64,000 bases of DNA from Adiantum capillus-veneris (taxonomy: Eukaryota > Streptophyta > Polypodiopsida > Polypodiales > Pteridaceae). Location: NCBI GenBank assembly GCA_014529385.2, contig CM043952.1:64504370-64568369 (forward strand), written 5' to 3'. Positions 36,301 to 46,249 of this stretch are shown here, in pieces; the stretch's first letter is position 1; every line of letters starts with the position of its first letter. The notes below the pieces were generated by a model. That model had not been told where the DNA came from and did no database searches. It saw nothing but the letters and a program-made list of their open reading frames with translations. Both the position numbers and the translations under genes were made by a program.

Positions 36301-36442
36301 TTGAATTTCATCGTCTTCTCCATAGAAGCCGAGAGCGCGAACCTGACAACCTTGAGCTCTACCTCCATCTCTACTCTTCTACTCTCCACCATCTCTACTC
36401 TTCCACTCTCCTACCCTCTCCCAACAAGCGCTTCAATTCCAT
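36296..36442 (+). other. putative 5' untranslated first exon of second CACTA gene
   Basis: CT-rich leader-like sequence (CTCCATCTCTACTCTTCTAC style) ends at CCAT followed by a strong donor GTAAGTTTTG at 36,443. The matching acceptor TAAATGCAG at 43,923 precedes ACC-ATG at 43,927. The implied intron would be about 7.5 kb, of which 5.6 kb is the nested copia. Splice assignment is inferred, not shown. Confidence 0.5.
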
Positions 36443-36472
36443 GTAAGTTTTGTTGTTATGTTTTTTGATTTT

Positions 36473-36640
36473 TTCACACGCATACACACACATGCATACA
36501 CACATGCATACACTCATACACACGCATGCACACACATGCATACACACACACTAATTACACACACTAATTAGTGCATGTGTTCTTTACACACTAATTACAC
36601 ACACTAATTAGTGCATGTGTTCTTTACACACACTAATTAG
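36473..36640. repeat. left part of CACACTAATTAGTGTG array, with CA/CATA microsatellite
   Basis: Begins as (CACACATGCATA)n and becomes CACACTAATTAGTG units at 36,545-36,640. The same array continues at 42,266-43,600 on the far side of the nested copia. Confidence 0.85.
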
Positions 36641-37451
36641 TGTTAAGTATGGAGCCTGATTTATCCTTGTAATTTTCTGTGGTAAAAGCGCACATTTGTA
36701 AGGCCCCCATTATGAGGCGAAGCCATTGTGCGTGAAGGAAAATCACTCACCGGAAACCAAAATTTTCACGGACAAGAATCAGGGGCAACTTTAAAGGCCT
36801 CGGGGGCGGAGGCCCCCAAGACTTTTTTTTTCCGCTGGAATATTATGGCCGGCCGGCGGCCGGAAAAAGGTCGAAAAACAACCGGTCGGTTGGCCGGTGG
36901 CTGGTAGTCAATGGCCGATGGCCGGTGGTCGGAAGTCAATGGCCGGTGGCCGGTGGTCGGAAGTCAATGGCCGGTGGCCGGTGGCCGAATTCAATGGCCG
37001 GTGGCCGAATTCAAAAGCGGACTTGTCTTCTCAAGGGCGGCCACACATGGGTGAATTGGAGGGTCCGATTTGGACTTATTCGCACAAGGGCGGCTACACA
37101 TGGCTGTCTCTCATAAGAGAGGGCAGCCCTTTTGGCCTATAAAAGGAGGCCATTTCTACACACATTTCATAGTGTGAAGTTGATGCAACAAGGTGAGTGT
37201 GAGGTGGTGAGAGTGAAGCAAGGCGGGAGCTCCATTAAGGGTATAATCCCTTTGTAAACTACTTCTTGCTTTGAAGTACTAAAGCCATTGAGTGGCTGCT
37301 TTCCCGTGGACGTAGCCCACATTGGGTGAACCACGTATATCGTGTGTACTCTCTCTCTCTCTCTACTCTATAATCTCGTGTATATAAATCTGTCTCTCTC
37401 CATTAAGTAATCTACTCAATTATCTATTTAGCTACGTCTTATTTCTTAACA
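36641..37451 (+). repeat. 5' LTR of nested copia
   Basis: TGTTAAGTATGG to TTTCTTAACA. A TATA box (CCTATAAAAGG, 37,137-37,147) lies about 500 bp in. A (TC)n run and TATAATCTCG occur near the end. It also contains the GGCCGGTGG minisatellite at 36,888-37,012. Confidence 0.95.
36888..37012 (+). repeat. GGCCGGTGG minisatellite in copia LTR
   Basis: Repeated GGCCGGTGGTCGGAAGTCAAT-like units of about 21-33 bp. The right LTR has the same array at about 41,710-41,824 with a different arrangement, which accounts for most of the 13-bp length difference between LTRs. The open frames through it are artefacts. Confidence 0.85.
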
Positions 37452-37453
37452 AC

Positions 37454-37466
37454 TGGTATCAGAGCA
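37454..37466 (+). other. primer binding site of nested copia, tRNA-iMet
   Basis: TGGTATCAGAGCA is a perfect match to the usual plant copia primer site, two bases inside the LTR end. Confidence 0.95.
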
Positions 37467-37524
37467 AGGTTTGCTCGCAGCTAAATTATCTCAAGGAAAG
37501 GATTCCTTGAATTGAGTGGGAGTT

Positions 37525-40500
37525 ATGGCGGAGGAAGGGAATCTCAAGATTGAGAATTTCAACGGCAAAAACTACCAACATTGGAAGATGCAGATTGAAG
37601 ACTATCTCTACCAGAAGGACCTCTATTTGCCACTAGGCGGTCTTGCGAAGAAGCCCGCAACAATGGCAGATGAAGCATGGATTGTCCTTGATCGAAAGGC
37701 ACTGGGAACAATCCGGTTAAGCTTGGCGTCAACGGTGGCCTTCAATGTTTCGGAGATGAAGACCACGGAGGACTTGATGAAGTCACTTGACGACTTCTAC
37801 GAGAAACCATCGGCATCCAATAAGGTATTTCTTATGAAGCGCTTGTTCAATCTAAAGATGGCAAAGAATGGTTCAGTTGCAGAACACCTAAATGACTTTA
37901 ACACAAACATAAGTCAACTTCGATCAGTGAAAATCAATTTCGATGACGAAGTGCGAGCTCTCCTTATACTATCATCTCTACCGGATAGTTGGGACAGCCT
38001 TGTGATGGCTGTAAGTAATTCTATCGCTGGCACAAATACTCTTAAGTTTGATGATGTTGTGGGTGTTCTCCTAAGCGAGGAAATGCGAAGGAGAAGCACA
38101 GGAGAATCATCAAGTGCTGCACTATCAGTGGAAACAAGAGGAAGGACTAAGGAGAGGTTCAAAAACCAAAAGGGTCGTGATCGCTCAAGACGGAGCAAGT
38201 CACGAACAAAGTCAGTTCTTGAATGTTGGAACTGCGGCAAGAAGGGCCACGTCAAGAAGGATTGCTGGTCCAAGAAGAAGAAGGAGACAGAGTCTCAAGA
38301 CAACAAGCCAAAATCGGAGGCCAATGTGGCAGGTAAAGTAGAGCAAGATGCTCTAATTCTCTCATTAGACAATGTGTCTAATTCCTGGATAGTAGATTCC
38401 GGGGCTTCATTCCATGCGACACCACACAAGCAACATTTCCAAGACTACACCAAAGGTAATTTTGGGTATGTATACTTGGGAGATGATGAAGCTTGTGAGA
38501 TTGTCGGCAAAGGTACAGTTTCTGTCAAAACTGCTAACGGAAATGAATGGAAGCTTAAAGATGTTAGGCATGTTCCTACTCTTCGCAAAAATTTGATCTC
38601 TAAAGGACAATTGGACGATGAAGGTCACAACATTGCATTCGGAAACAAACGGTGGAAGATCTCAAAGGGATCTTTGGTGGTTGCCAAGGGTGAAAAAGTC
38701 GGTACACTTTACTTGTGTACTGTTAGCACGCAACCTTCAGCTTGTGCAGCAACTACAGAAGTTGACAGTGCGGTGTGGCACTACCGACTTGGGCATATGA
38801 GTGCCAAAGGAATGCAAATCCTTCAAACAAAGAAGCTTCTACCAAGTTTGAAAGAAGTGGACTTAGAGTTCTGTGAAGATTGTGTTTATGGTAAACAAAA
38901 GAGGGTAAAATTTCAAAAATCAGGAAATGAAAGAAAAAAGAAAAAACTTGAGTTGGTTCATTCTGATGTTTGGGGTCCTGCAAGTACACCATCACTCGGT
39001 GGCTCATTGTACTATGTAACATTCATAGACGATGCGACTAGAAAAACATGGGTTTATATCATGAAGAATAAATCCGATGTATTTTCCATATTTCAAAGGT
39101 GGAAAGCCTTTGTGGAGAATGAAACAGGTACCAAGGTTAAATGCCTCAGATCCGACAATGGAGGCGAATATTGCAGCCAAGCTTTTGAAAGCTTTTGTGC
39201 TAGCAATGGCATTCGGAGGCAAAGGACAACCCCAAGGACACCTCAACAAAATGGGATTTCGGAAAGGATGAATAGGACAATCATGGAACGAGCATGAAGC
39301 ATGCGGCTACATGCAGGCCTATCGCTTGAGCTGTGGGCGGAAGCTGTAAGTACGTCTGTGTACTTAATCAATCGGTCACCCTCAACGGCTTTGGATGGAG
39401 GAGTTCCAGAAGAGGCATGGACAGGTAAACCGGTGAATTATGCATTTCTCAAAGTGTTTGGGTGTGAGGCTTTCATGCACATAGATAGAAGCCTAAGATC
39501 AAAGCTAGATGCAAAGTCCAAAAAGTGTTTCTTCATTGGCTATGGAGAGAGAGACTTTGGGTATCGCCTATGGAATCCTGAAGATGGTAAAATCTTAAGG
39601 AGTAGGGATGTAATTTTTAACGAAAAAAATATGTACAAAGATTACTTGGAAAGAAAACAAACAAAAGAAACAGGTGATGAGTACATGGAGCTTGAGGACG
39701 GTGAACACTCAAGGACTGCAAACGGTGACAATGTGCAACAACGTCAACCAAATGAGGAGCCTCAACCTATTCCCCGAAGATCTACAAGAGCAAGTAGACC
39801 TCCAGAAAGGTTTGTTCCTTCCTTCAACCATCTCTTGATCTCAGATTCTGGAGAGCCGGAATCATACGAAGAAGCTATGCAACATAAATCCAAAGAAGAA
39901 TGGACGAAGAGCATGCAAGTGGAGATGGACTCACTACATCGCAACCAAACATGGGAGTTGGTTGAGTTGCCTAAAGGTAAGCGGGCACTTCAAAACAAAT
40001 GGGTGTACAAGCTAAAGGAAGAAGAAGGTGGGAAGAAAAGTTACAAGTCTAGGCTTGTGGTAAAAGGTTTTTCTCAAAAGAAAGGTATTGACTTCAATGA
40101 AATATTTTCTCCTGTTGTAAAAATGAACTCAATTAGGCTTGGTCTTAAGCCTTGTGGCTGCTCATGATCTAAATCTCGAGCAAATGGATGTAAATACGGC
40201 ATTCCCTCACGGTGACTTAGAGGAGGAAATCTATATGCTTCAACCAAAGGGGTATGAAGTAAAAGGTAAGGAGAAAATGGTTTGCAGATTAAAGAAGAGC
40301 TTGTATGGTTTAAAGCAAGCATCAAGACAATGGTACTTGAAGTTTGATCGATGGATGTTGGATCATGGATTCACAAGATGCAACTCCGATCACTGCGTCT
40401 ACACGAAGAATTTGGGAGATGGGAAATTCATCATCCTAATGTTGTATGTTGATGACATGTTGATTGCAAGTGCTAACATGCAGGACATCAAAGACCTAAA

Positions 40501-41407
40501 AGAGGAGCTGTCCAAAACTTTTTCAATGAAATATTTAGGTGCTGCAAAGAGGATACTTGGTATGAAAATATCAAGGGACAGGACGAAGAAGACAATAAAG
40601 CTATCTCAAGAAGATTACATCAAGAAAGTACTAAAAAGGTTTGCAATGCAAAATGCAAAACCAGTTTCTACACCTTTGGCTGGTCATTTTAAACTAATGA
40701 AGGATATGTGTCCAAAGACACAAGAGGAGATAGCCTATATGTCTAAAGTTCCATATGCTGCAGCGGTAGGTTCTCTAATGTATGCTATGGTCTGGACAAG
40801 GCCAGACATTGCACATGCAGTGGGAATTGTGAGTAGGTTCATGGACAACCCACGTAAAGAGCATTGGCAAGCTGTGAAGTGGATACTTAGGTATCTAAAA
40901 GGGACAACAACAAATGCTTTGTATTTTGGAGGAACTGATATTTTTCTAGAAGGGTATGTTGATGCAGATATGGCAGGTGACAAAGATACTCGAAGGAGCA
41001 CTACTGGCTATGTGTTCACGGTTGGAGGCACAGCAGTAAGCTGGGCTTCAAAGCTGCAGAAAGTGGTTTCACTTTCTACCACGGAAGCAGAGTATGTAGC
41101 AATGACAGAGGCAAGCAAAGAAATTCTGTGGCTTCACAGATTCTTAGAAGAGCTTGGATTCAAACAAGACAATTGTGTCTTGTACAGTGATAGCCAAAGC
41201 GCTATCCATCTTGCGAAGAACTCAGCCTTTCATTCAAGGACAAAGCACATTGAGGTGAGATATCACTTCATACGCACTCTTTTGGAAAAGGGACAACTAA
41301 AGCTAGGAAAGGTGCATACAAGTGAAAATCCTGCAGACATGTTTACAAAGGTGGTCAACAAGGAGAAGTTGAGCTTTTGCTCATCTTCAATCGGCATTCA
41401 AGGATAA
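37525..41407 (+). pseudogene. copia gag-pol polyprotein with one nonsense and one frameshift
   Basis: The first true ATG in the frame is at 37,525 (MAEEGNLKIENFNG); GTG at 37,516 is not used. Domains in order: gag (UBN2 type, about 37,560-38,150), CCHC knuckle CWNCGKKGHVKKDC (38,224), protease WIVDSGASFHATP (38,386), GAG-pre-integrase VWHYRLGHMSAKG, integrase (LVHSDVWGP, FIDDATRK, LRSDNGGEY, PQQNGISERMN), RT (VNTAFPHGDLEEEIYM, LKKSLYGLKQASRQWY, YVDDML) and RNase H (GYVDADMAGD, STTEAEYVAM, SDSQSAIHLAK). Damage is TGA at 39,295-39,297 (CGA Arg expected in MERARSM) and one extra base at 40,141-40,142 in SIRLVLSLVAAHD. The rest is open, so the copy is recently dead. Confidence 0.95.
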
Positions 41408-41455
41408 GAAGCCAGAATGGAAAGCAGTCACAGGTTATGTTTGGAGATCAGTCTC

Positions 41456-41467
41456 CAAGTGGGAGAT
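41456..41467 (+). other. polypurine tract of nested copia
   Basis: CAAGTGGGAGAT immediately precedes the 3' LTR, the standard copia PPT form. Confidence 0.88.
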
Positions 41468-42265
41468 TGTTAAGTATGGAGCCTGATTTACCCTTGTAAT
41501 TTTCTGTGGTAAAAGCGCACATTTGTAAGGCCCCCATTATGAGGCGAAGCCATCGTGCGTGAAGGAAAATCACTCACCGAAAACCAAAATTTTCACGGAC
41601 AAGAATCAGGGGCAACTTTAAAGGCCTCGGGGGCGGAGGCCCCCGAGACTTTTTTTTTCCGCCGGAATATTATGGCCGGACGGCAGCCGGAAAGTGGTCA
41701 GAAAACAACCGGTCGGTTGGCCGGTGGCTGGTAGTCAATGGCCGATGGCCGGTGGTCGGAAGTCAATGGCCGGTGGCCGGTGGTCGGAAGTCAATGGCCG
41801 GTGGCCGGTGGCCGGTGGCCGAATTCAAAAGCGGACTTGTCTTCTCAAGGGCGGCCACACATGGGCGAATTGGAGGGTCCGATTTGGACTTATTCGCACA
41901 AGGGCGGCTACACATGGCTGTCTTTCATAAGAGAGGGCAGCCCTTTTGGCCTATAAAAGGAGGCCATTTCTACACACATTTCATAGTGTGAAGTTGATGC
42001 AACAAGGTGAGTGTGAGGTGGTGAGAGCGAAGCAAGGCGGGAGCTCCATTAAGGGTATAATCCCTTTGTAAACTACTTCTTGCTTTGAAGTACTAAAGCC
42101 ATTGAGTGGCTACTTTCCCGTGGACGTAGCCCACATTGGGTGAACCACGTATATCGTGTGTACTCTCTCTCTCTCTCTACTCTATAATCTCGTGTATATA
42201 AATCTGTCTCTCTCCATTAAGTAATCTACTCAATTATCTATTTAGCTACGTCTTATTTCTTAACA
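41468..42265 (+). repeat. 3' LTR of nested copia
   Basis: 798 bp, same ends as the 5' LTR, followed directly by the second TSD copy ATTAG. Confidence 0.95.
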
Positions 42266-43600
42266 ATTAGTGTGTGCATTATTTTAACGCACACACTAAT
42301 TAGTGTAAGTAAAGTACACCATAACCTAAATTTGTTAATTAGTGGTTACTTGCAAAATCTAAACATTAATGCACACACTAATTACACACACTAATTAGTG
42401 CATGTGTTCTTTACACCCAATAATTAGTGTGTGTATTATTCTAATGCACACACTAATTAGTGTAAGTAAAGACACACCAAAACCTAAATTTGTTAATTAT
42501 TAGTTACTTGCAAAATCTAAACTTGTTAGATTTGTCAAATTTGTTAAATTTATTTCTTGCATAACCTAATATGTTAAATTTGGGATTGGCCATGCACACA
42601 CTAATTAGTGTGTGCATTGGCCAATGTGATTGGTCAATGCACACATGCACTAATTAGTGTGTGCATTGGTCAATGGGATTGGTCAATTCACACACTAATT
42701 AGTGTGTGTTAACACACACTAATTTGTGTGTGATTAGTGTGTGCATTGGCCAATGTGATTGGTCAATGTACACACTAATTAGTGTGTGATTAGTGTGTGC
42801 ATTGGTCAATGGGATTGGCCAATTCACACATTAATTAGTATGTGTTAACACACACTAATTTGTGTGTGATTAGTGTGTGCATTGGCCAATGTGATTGGTC
42901 AATGCACACACTAATTAGTTTGGGATTAGTGTGTGCATTGGTCAATGGGATTGGCCAATACACACACTATTTAGTGTGTGCATTGGTCAATGGGATTGGC
43001 TTGTGCACACACTAATTAGTGTGTGATTAGTGTGTGCATTGGTCAATGGGATTGGCCAATTCACACACTAATTAGTATGTGTTAACACACACTAATTTGT
43101 GTGTGATTAGTGTGTGCATTGGCCAATGTGATTGGTCAATGCACACACTAATTATTTTGGGATTAGTGTGTGAATTGGTCAATTGGATTGGCCAATACAC
43201 ACACTATTTAGTGTGTGATTAGTGTGTTCATTGACCAATGGAATTGGCCAATGCACACACTAATTAGTGTGTGCACAAGCCAATGCACACACTAATTAGT
43301 GTATGTTAACACACACTAATTAGTGTGTGCACAAGCCAATTACACAAGCCAATGCACACACTAATTAGTGTATGTTAACACACACTAATTAGTGTGTGCA
43401 CAAGCCAATTACATAGACCAATGCACACACTAATGCACACACTAATTAGTGTATGTTAAAACATACTAATAAGTGTGTGCACAAGCCAATTACACAAGCC
43501 AACACTAAAACACACACTAATTAGTGTGTGCACAAGCCAATTACACAAGCCAACACTAAAACACACACTAATTATGTTAAATTAAACAACAATCAACACA
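42266..43600. repeat. palindromic CACACACTAATTAGTGTGTG tandem array
   Basis: The 20-bp perfect palindrome CACACACTAATTAGTGTGTG and close variants recur more than 20 times. They alternate with ATTGGTCAATGGGATTGGCCAA-type segments, which are themselves partly self-complementary. A larger block is repeated with starts at about 42,709, 42,845 and 43,081. From 43,260 a shorter version with GCACAAGCCAATTACACAAGCC takes over. The array can fold into many hairpins. Confidence 0.93.
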
Positions 43601-43926
43601 AAAACATAAACATTCCTCCATGATTAAGTCGTAGGTGACGTACTAGGTCCCAATGGCCGTCCAAGTGATCGCGCAATCGCTCACACTAATCATAAACACA
43701 ATAATCTCTTATTAGTCAATACACACACTAATATCTTATTAGCACTCAAGGCTTTGCAAGGCTCTTTTATAGGTTGTAGACACACATTGGATCCTTTCAA
43801 CATTGGATACTATAGAGAATCCAATGTTAAAAAATCCAATGTTTGAAAAAAATCAATGTGTAAATTTTTAATCATATATTTGAATTTTATACCCTAGTTT
43901 AATCTTTGTCGTAATAAATGCAGACC
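43601..43926 (+). other. 3' end of putative intron
   Basis: Non-coding sequence between the array and the coding exon. It ends with a pyrimidine/AT-rich stretch, TTTAATCTTTGTCGTAATAAATGCAG, of the kind expected for a plant 3' splice site. Confidence 0.5.
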
Positions 43927-45117
43927 ATGTCTTCTTCTTCTACACCACACTTTCGCAACATTGAGGATTTCATAGCAGACGGGATGTCATATCCTGACGC
44001 TCTCTCTACCTATCATTCACAGCCGTCGCCTCAGTAGTCATCATCAGGGTTCGGCTGGTTTCGGGATGCTCTTGGTGGGTCCACTGCCGTACCTGTGACC
44101 GATCCAGATGTGGAGAGGGCATTGCGTCTTCGGACTGAGTGGTTAGGTTCGCAGTAGATCCTTACGCAGCGCTATTCACCGGTGCAGCTAGCAGATTTTG
44201 GATTATCAGAGGTCTCTACTCCGACTGGTGGCACTCCATACCTGCAGAGTTTTCGAGCTACAGCTCCAGGTTCAACTTTTCCTTCACAGGGTCCAACGCG
44301 CCAGGGTCCGACGCCATTGGGTGCGACGCCCTAGGGTCCGACGCCACGAGCGTCCACCTATCCATTACCTATCCCACCTTCTGTCCCAGATTCACGTCGG
44401 CGCTCTTCTGGCAGTCAGCGTCTGGGCAGCTCGCGCGCTAGTGCCGGTCGATCTCGGTGAGGGAGCGGAGCTAGTTGTTGTTTTTTTTTGGGGGGGGGGG
44501 GGGGGGGGGGGGGGAGTACTACAGATTCTCCTCCACAGTCACCGCTCCCTGCTCCAGCAGAAAATGAGGAGCATGACATGCCTTCACCAGATGCTCGCGG
44601 GTTATATTACCAGGTTCATAGAGGAGGTATGGTGGATCTCGGGACAGCGCAGGGTAGGAGATTCCGCACACACGTCAACCAATTAATCCACTCCACATAT
44701 ATCAATTGTTTTCTCGAATTTGATCAGCAAGATCCCTACAACCTCACATATATAGAGACAACCATGCACATGCGTTTCCCCAACCCTGAGGGGCAACAAT
44801 TTTCAAGGCAATGGTTGCAAGAGCATGTCAAAACATTTCTGAAGAACAAAAACTCTAGTGTGAGGAGAGCTGCAAAGAAGACAATGGAGTCTCCAGAGCA
44901 TAGCTATCGGCCAGGAAAAGTCCATGATGTGGAGTGGGAAACCCCTATGGGTGAGAAAGAGGACGAAAGGGCAACGGGTGCGAGGATGTATACGCGTCAA
45001 GTTGAGGCCAGATCCCATCAGACTCCTACGCATGCTTCTTTTGCAAATAAAAAGATCAAGAAGCTTCTCTATACAAAGGGGATGCTTGCTCAAGGATGCT
45101 CAAAAGAGCATGAATAG
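43927..45117 (+). pseudogene. second CACTA-associated ORF (possible Ptta/En/Spm TNPA-like protein), four C-to-T stops
   Basis: One continuous frame of 396 codons begins with ATG after ACC (MSSSSTPHFRNIEDFIADG). The N-terminal 200 residues are rich in Ser, Pro, Thr, Gln and Arg, with PTRQGPTPLGATP-type repeats and a run of eight glycines encoded by poly(G). The C-terminal half is ordinary protein (VHRGGMVDLGTAQGRRFRTHV, YINCFLEFDQQDPYNLTYIE, WLQEHVKTFLKNKNSSVRRAAKK, PGKVHDVEWETP). That layout recalls Ptta/En/Spm plant transposase proteins, but the match is by impression only. In-frame stops lie at 44,035 (TAG), 44,155 (TAG), 44,332 (TAG) and 44,458 (TGA); each equals CAG or CGA with one C-to-T change. 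No frameshift is needed. It could also be a gene unrelated to the transposon. Confidence 0.55.
44490..44514. repeat. poly(G) tract, 25 nt
   Basis: Uninterrupted Gs follow nine Ts. Within the second-gene frame they encode a glycine run, and the frame is preserved across it. Confidence 0.93.
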
Positions 45118-46236
45118 GTGTAATCCTTCCATGATTTGGCTCTTTTGTTCATCTCTCCATTCTCGTGCTTGGCTTAAGTGAAATTTTGCTTCTAAGCTAT
45201 GGTTTTTTCATGTTCGAAAGCTAGGCATCCTAAAGTTTCACCACTTTGCTTTGGGAAAATTAACTCATCATAAAATTATATTTCATGTGTGCTAATCATA
45301 GGTAATTGGCCTTGACCTTAGGTTAATGTAGGTTCATTTCTCATTAGTCCTAGACTCTTAGTGATAGTCTTAATACTCCAATCATTTTTGTGATGACCTA
45401 GGGCTATGATTAGGCTTTAGTCCTTTAGTCCAATTGCCAATAGCATCTCAAGTTGGAAGAAATCAAAAAGTGCTAAAAAATGAAACAATGAAGCAAAAAA
45501 GTGTCAAGAAAAAGTAGCAAAAATGCTACTAGGCACATGAAAATCAAATCTATATGTTATGTTGTGTCTATGTGAGGCCTATCTCCTTATTGGCACTTGG
45601 CAGGTGAGGAGGATCACCTTGGCTCGCTTGGTCAAGGCCCTAAACCGATGCCCTGGGCTAATAGGGGTTAGCTGTAGTAGGCTTTTGGAACACCTTCTTG
45701 AGGGTTCAAGGAGCCAAGAGTCGCACCTAGACTTGCCTTGGGGTGGTAGCCTTGTGATGTGTTTAACTTTTTTTCAATGAATGAAAAAACCAAAACTTTC
45801 ATGAGCTTCACAATGTACTAATAGATCAAGAGCTTTTTTATAGCCCCTAGACATGATAGACTTGAATGATTAATTAAGATTGTTCACATACTTTTTAGGC
45901 TAGTAGGTTTATGAAATTGCATTAGCCTAGGGTCATAATTGATTGCTTGTGTTTCATGCATAAAACTGAAATTTCAAGTGGTTTAATCTTCACAATAGTT
46001 TGAGTCTTTTTTTGCTTTATGCTGTCTAGTTTTTGACTATGATTCACCCATCTTTTAGAAGCAAAAAATCACTTTGCATGATTGTTCATTTGTGCTTCAT
46101 GTTTTATTCATTCTTGGTGGCCTTTGATGCTCATTATTTGTTCTTATATTTTGCAGCTCAACATTTCTTCCATGGACTTGCTTTCTACCATGTCACCGTG
46201 TCTTGCTTCACCAGCACACAAGCACGTGTGCCAAAC
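45118..46236 (+). other. LARD 3' internal region, possibly with the CACTA right end
   Basis: AT-rich, non-coding. It runs to the PPT. No CACTA terminus was found in it and no gag-pol remnant is visible. Confidence 0.55.
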
Positions 46237-46249
46237 TAGGAAGGGGGAA
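46237..46249 (+). other. LARD polypurine tract
   Basis: AGGAAGGGGGAA sits immediately before the 3' LTR start at 46,250. Confidence 0.88.

Larger units (their letters stand above)
36641..42265 (+). mobile_element. nearly intact Ty1/copia retrotransposon (Tnt1-type)
   Basis: Two LTRs (811 and 798 bp), TSD ATTAG at 36,636-36,640 and 42,266-42,270, a tRNA-iMet PBS, a PPT and one long gag-pol region. The two LTRs differ by about fifteen substitutions by eye plus one small repeat-number indel, so this is one of the younger insertions here. It lies within the palindromic array of the CACTA intron, exactly at an ATTAG inside CACTAATTAGTG. Confidence 0.96.
31586..45117. mobile_element. CACTA-like DNA transposon (right end undetermined)
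   Basis: The left end is placed at CACTATGAGAGATCG (31,586). An array of ATTACCGC boxes follows, then a minus-strand TNP2 transposase gene. A matching inverted array of GCGGTAAT boxes lies at 36,166-36,235. A plus-strand second gene (5' exon about 36,300-36,442, coding 43,927-45,117) probably belongs to the element, which would put the right end beyond 45,117. I found no clean reverse-complement terminus ending TAGTG to pair with the left end. If the second gene is not part of the element, the right end would lie near 36,240-36,300. A copia element is nested at 36,641-42,265. Confidence 0.65.

Noticed and set aside
36897-37142. Open frames of repeated Gly-Arg-Trp-Pro wording at 36,897-37,142 and 41,694-41,991
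   Set aside because: They come from the GGCCGGTGG minisatellite in the copia LTRs, open in several frames at once.
39762-39944. Antisense open frames across the copia gag-pol regions
   Set aside because: Shadows of the sense coding sequence.
42266-43600. CRISPR-like array
   Set aside because: Repeats are palindromic and contiguous, without unique spacers or cas genes, in a plant nuclear context.
44139-44686. Alternative-frame ORFs of 100 and 162 codons in the second CACTA gene
   Set aside because: They are shadow frames; the 43,927 frame alone links an ATG after an acceptor to the conserved C-terminal half without frameshift.
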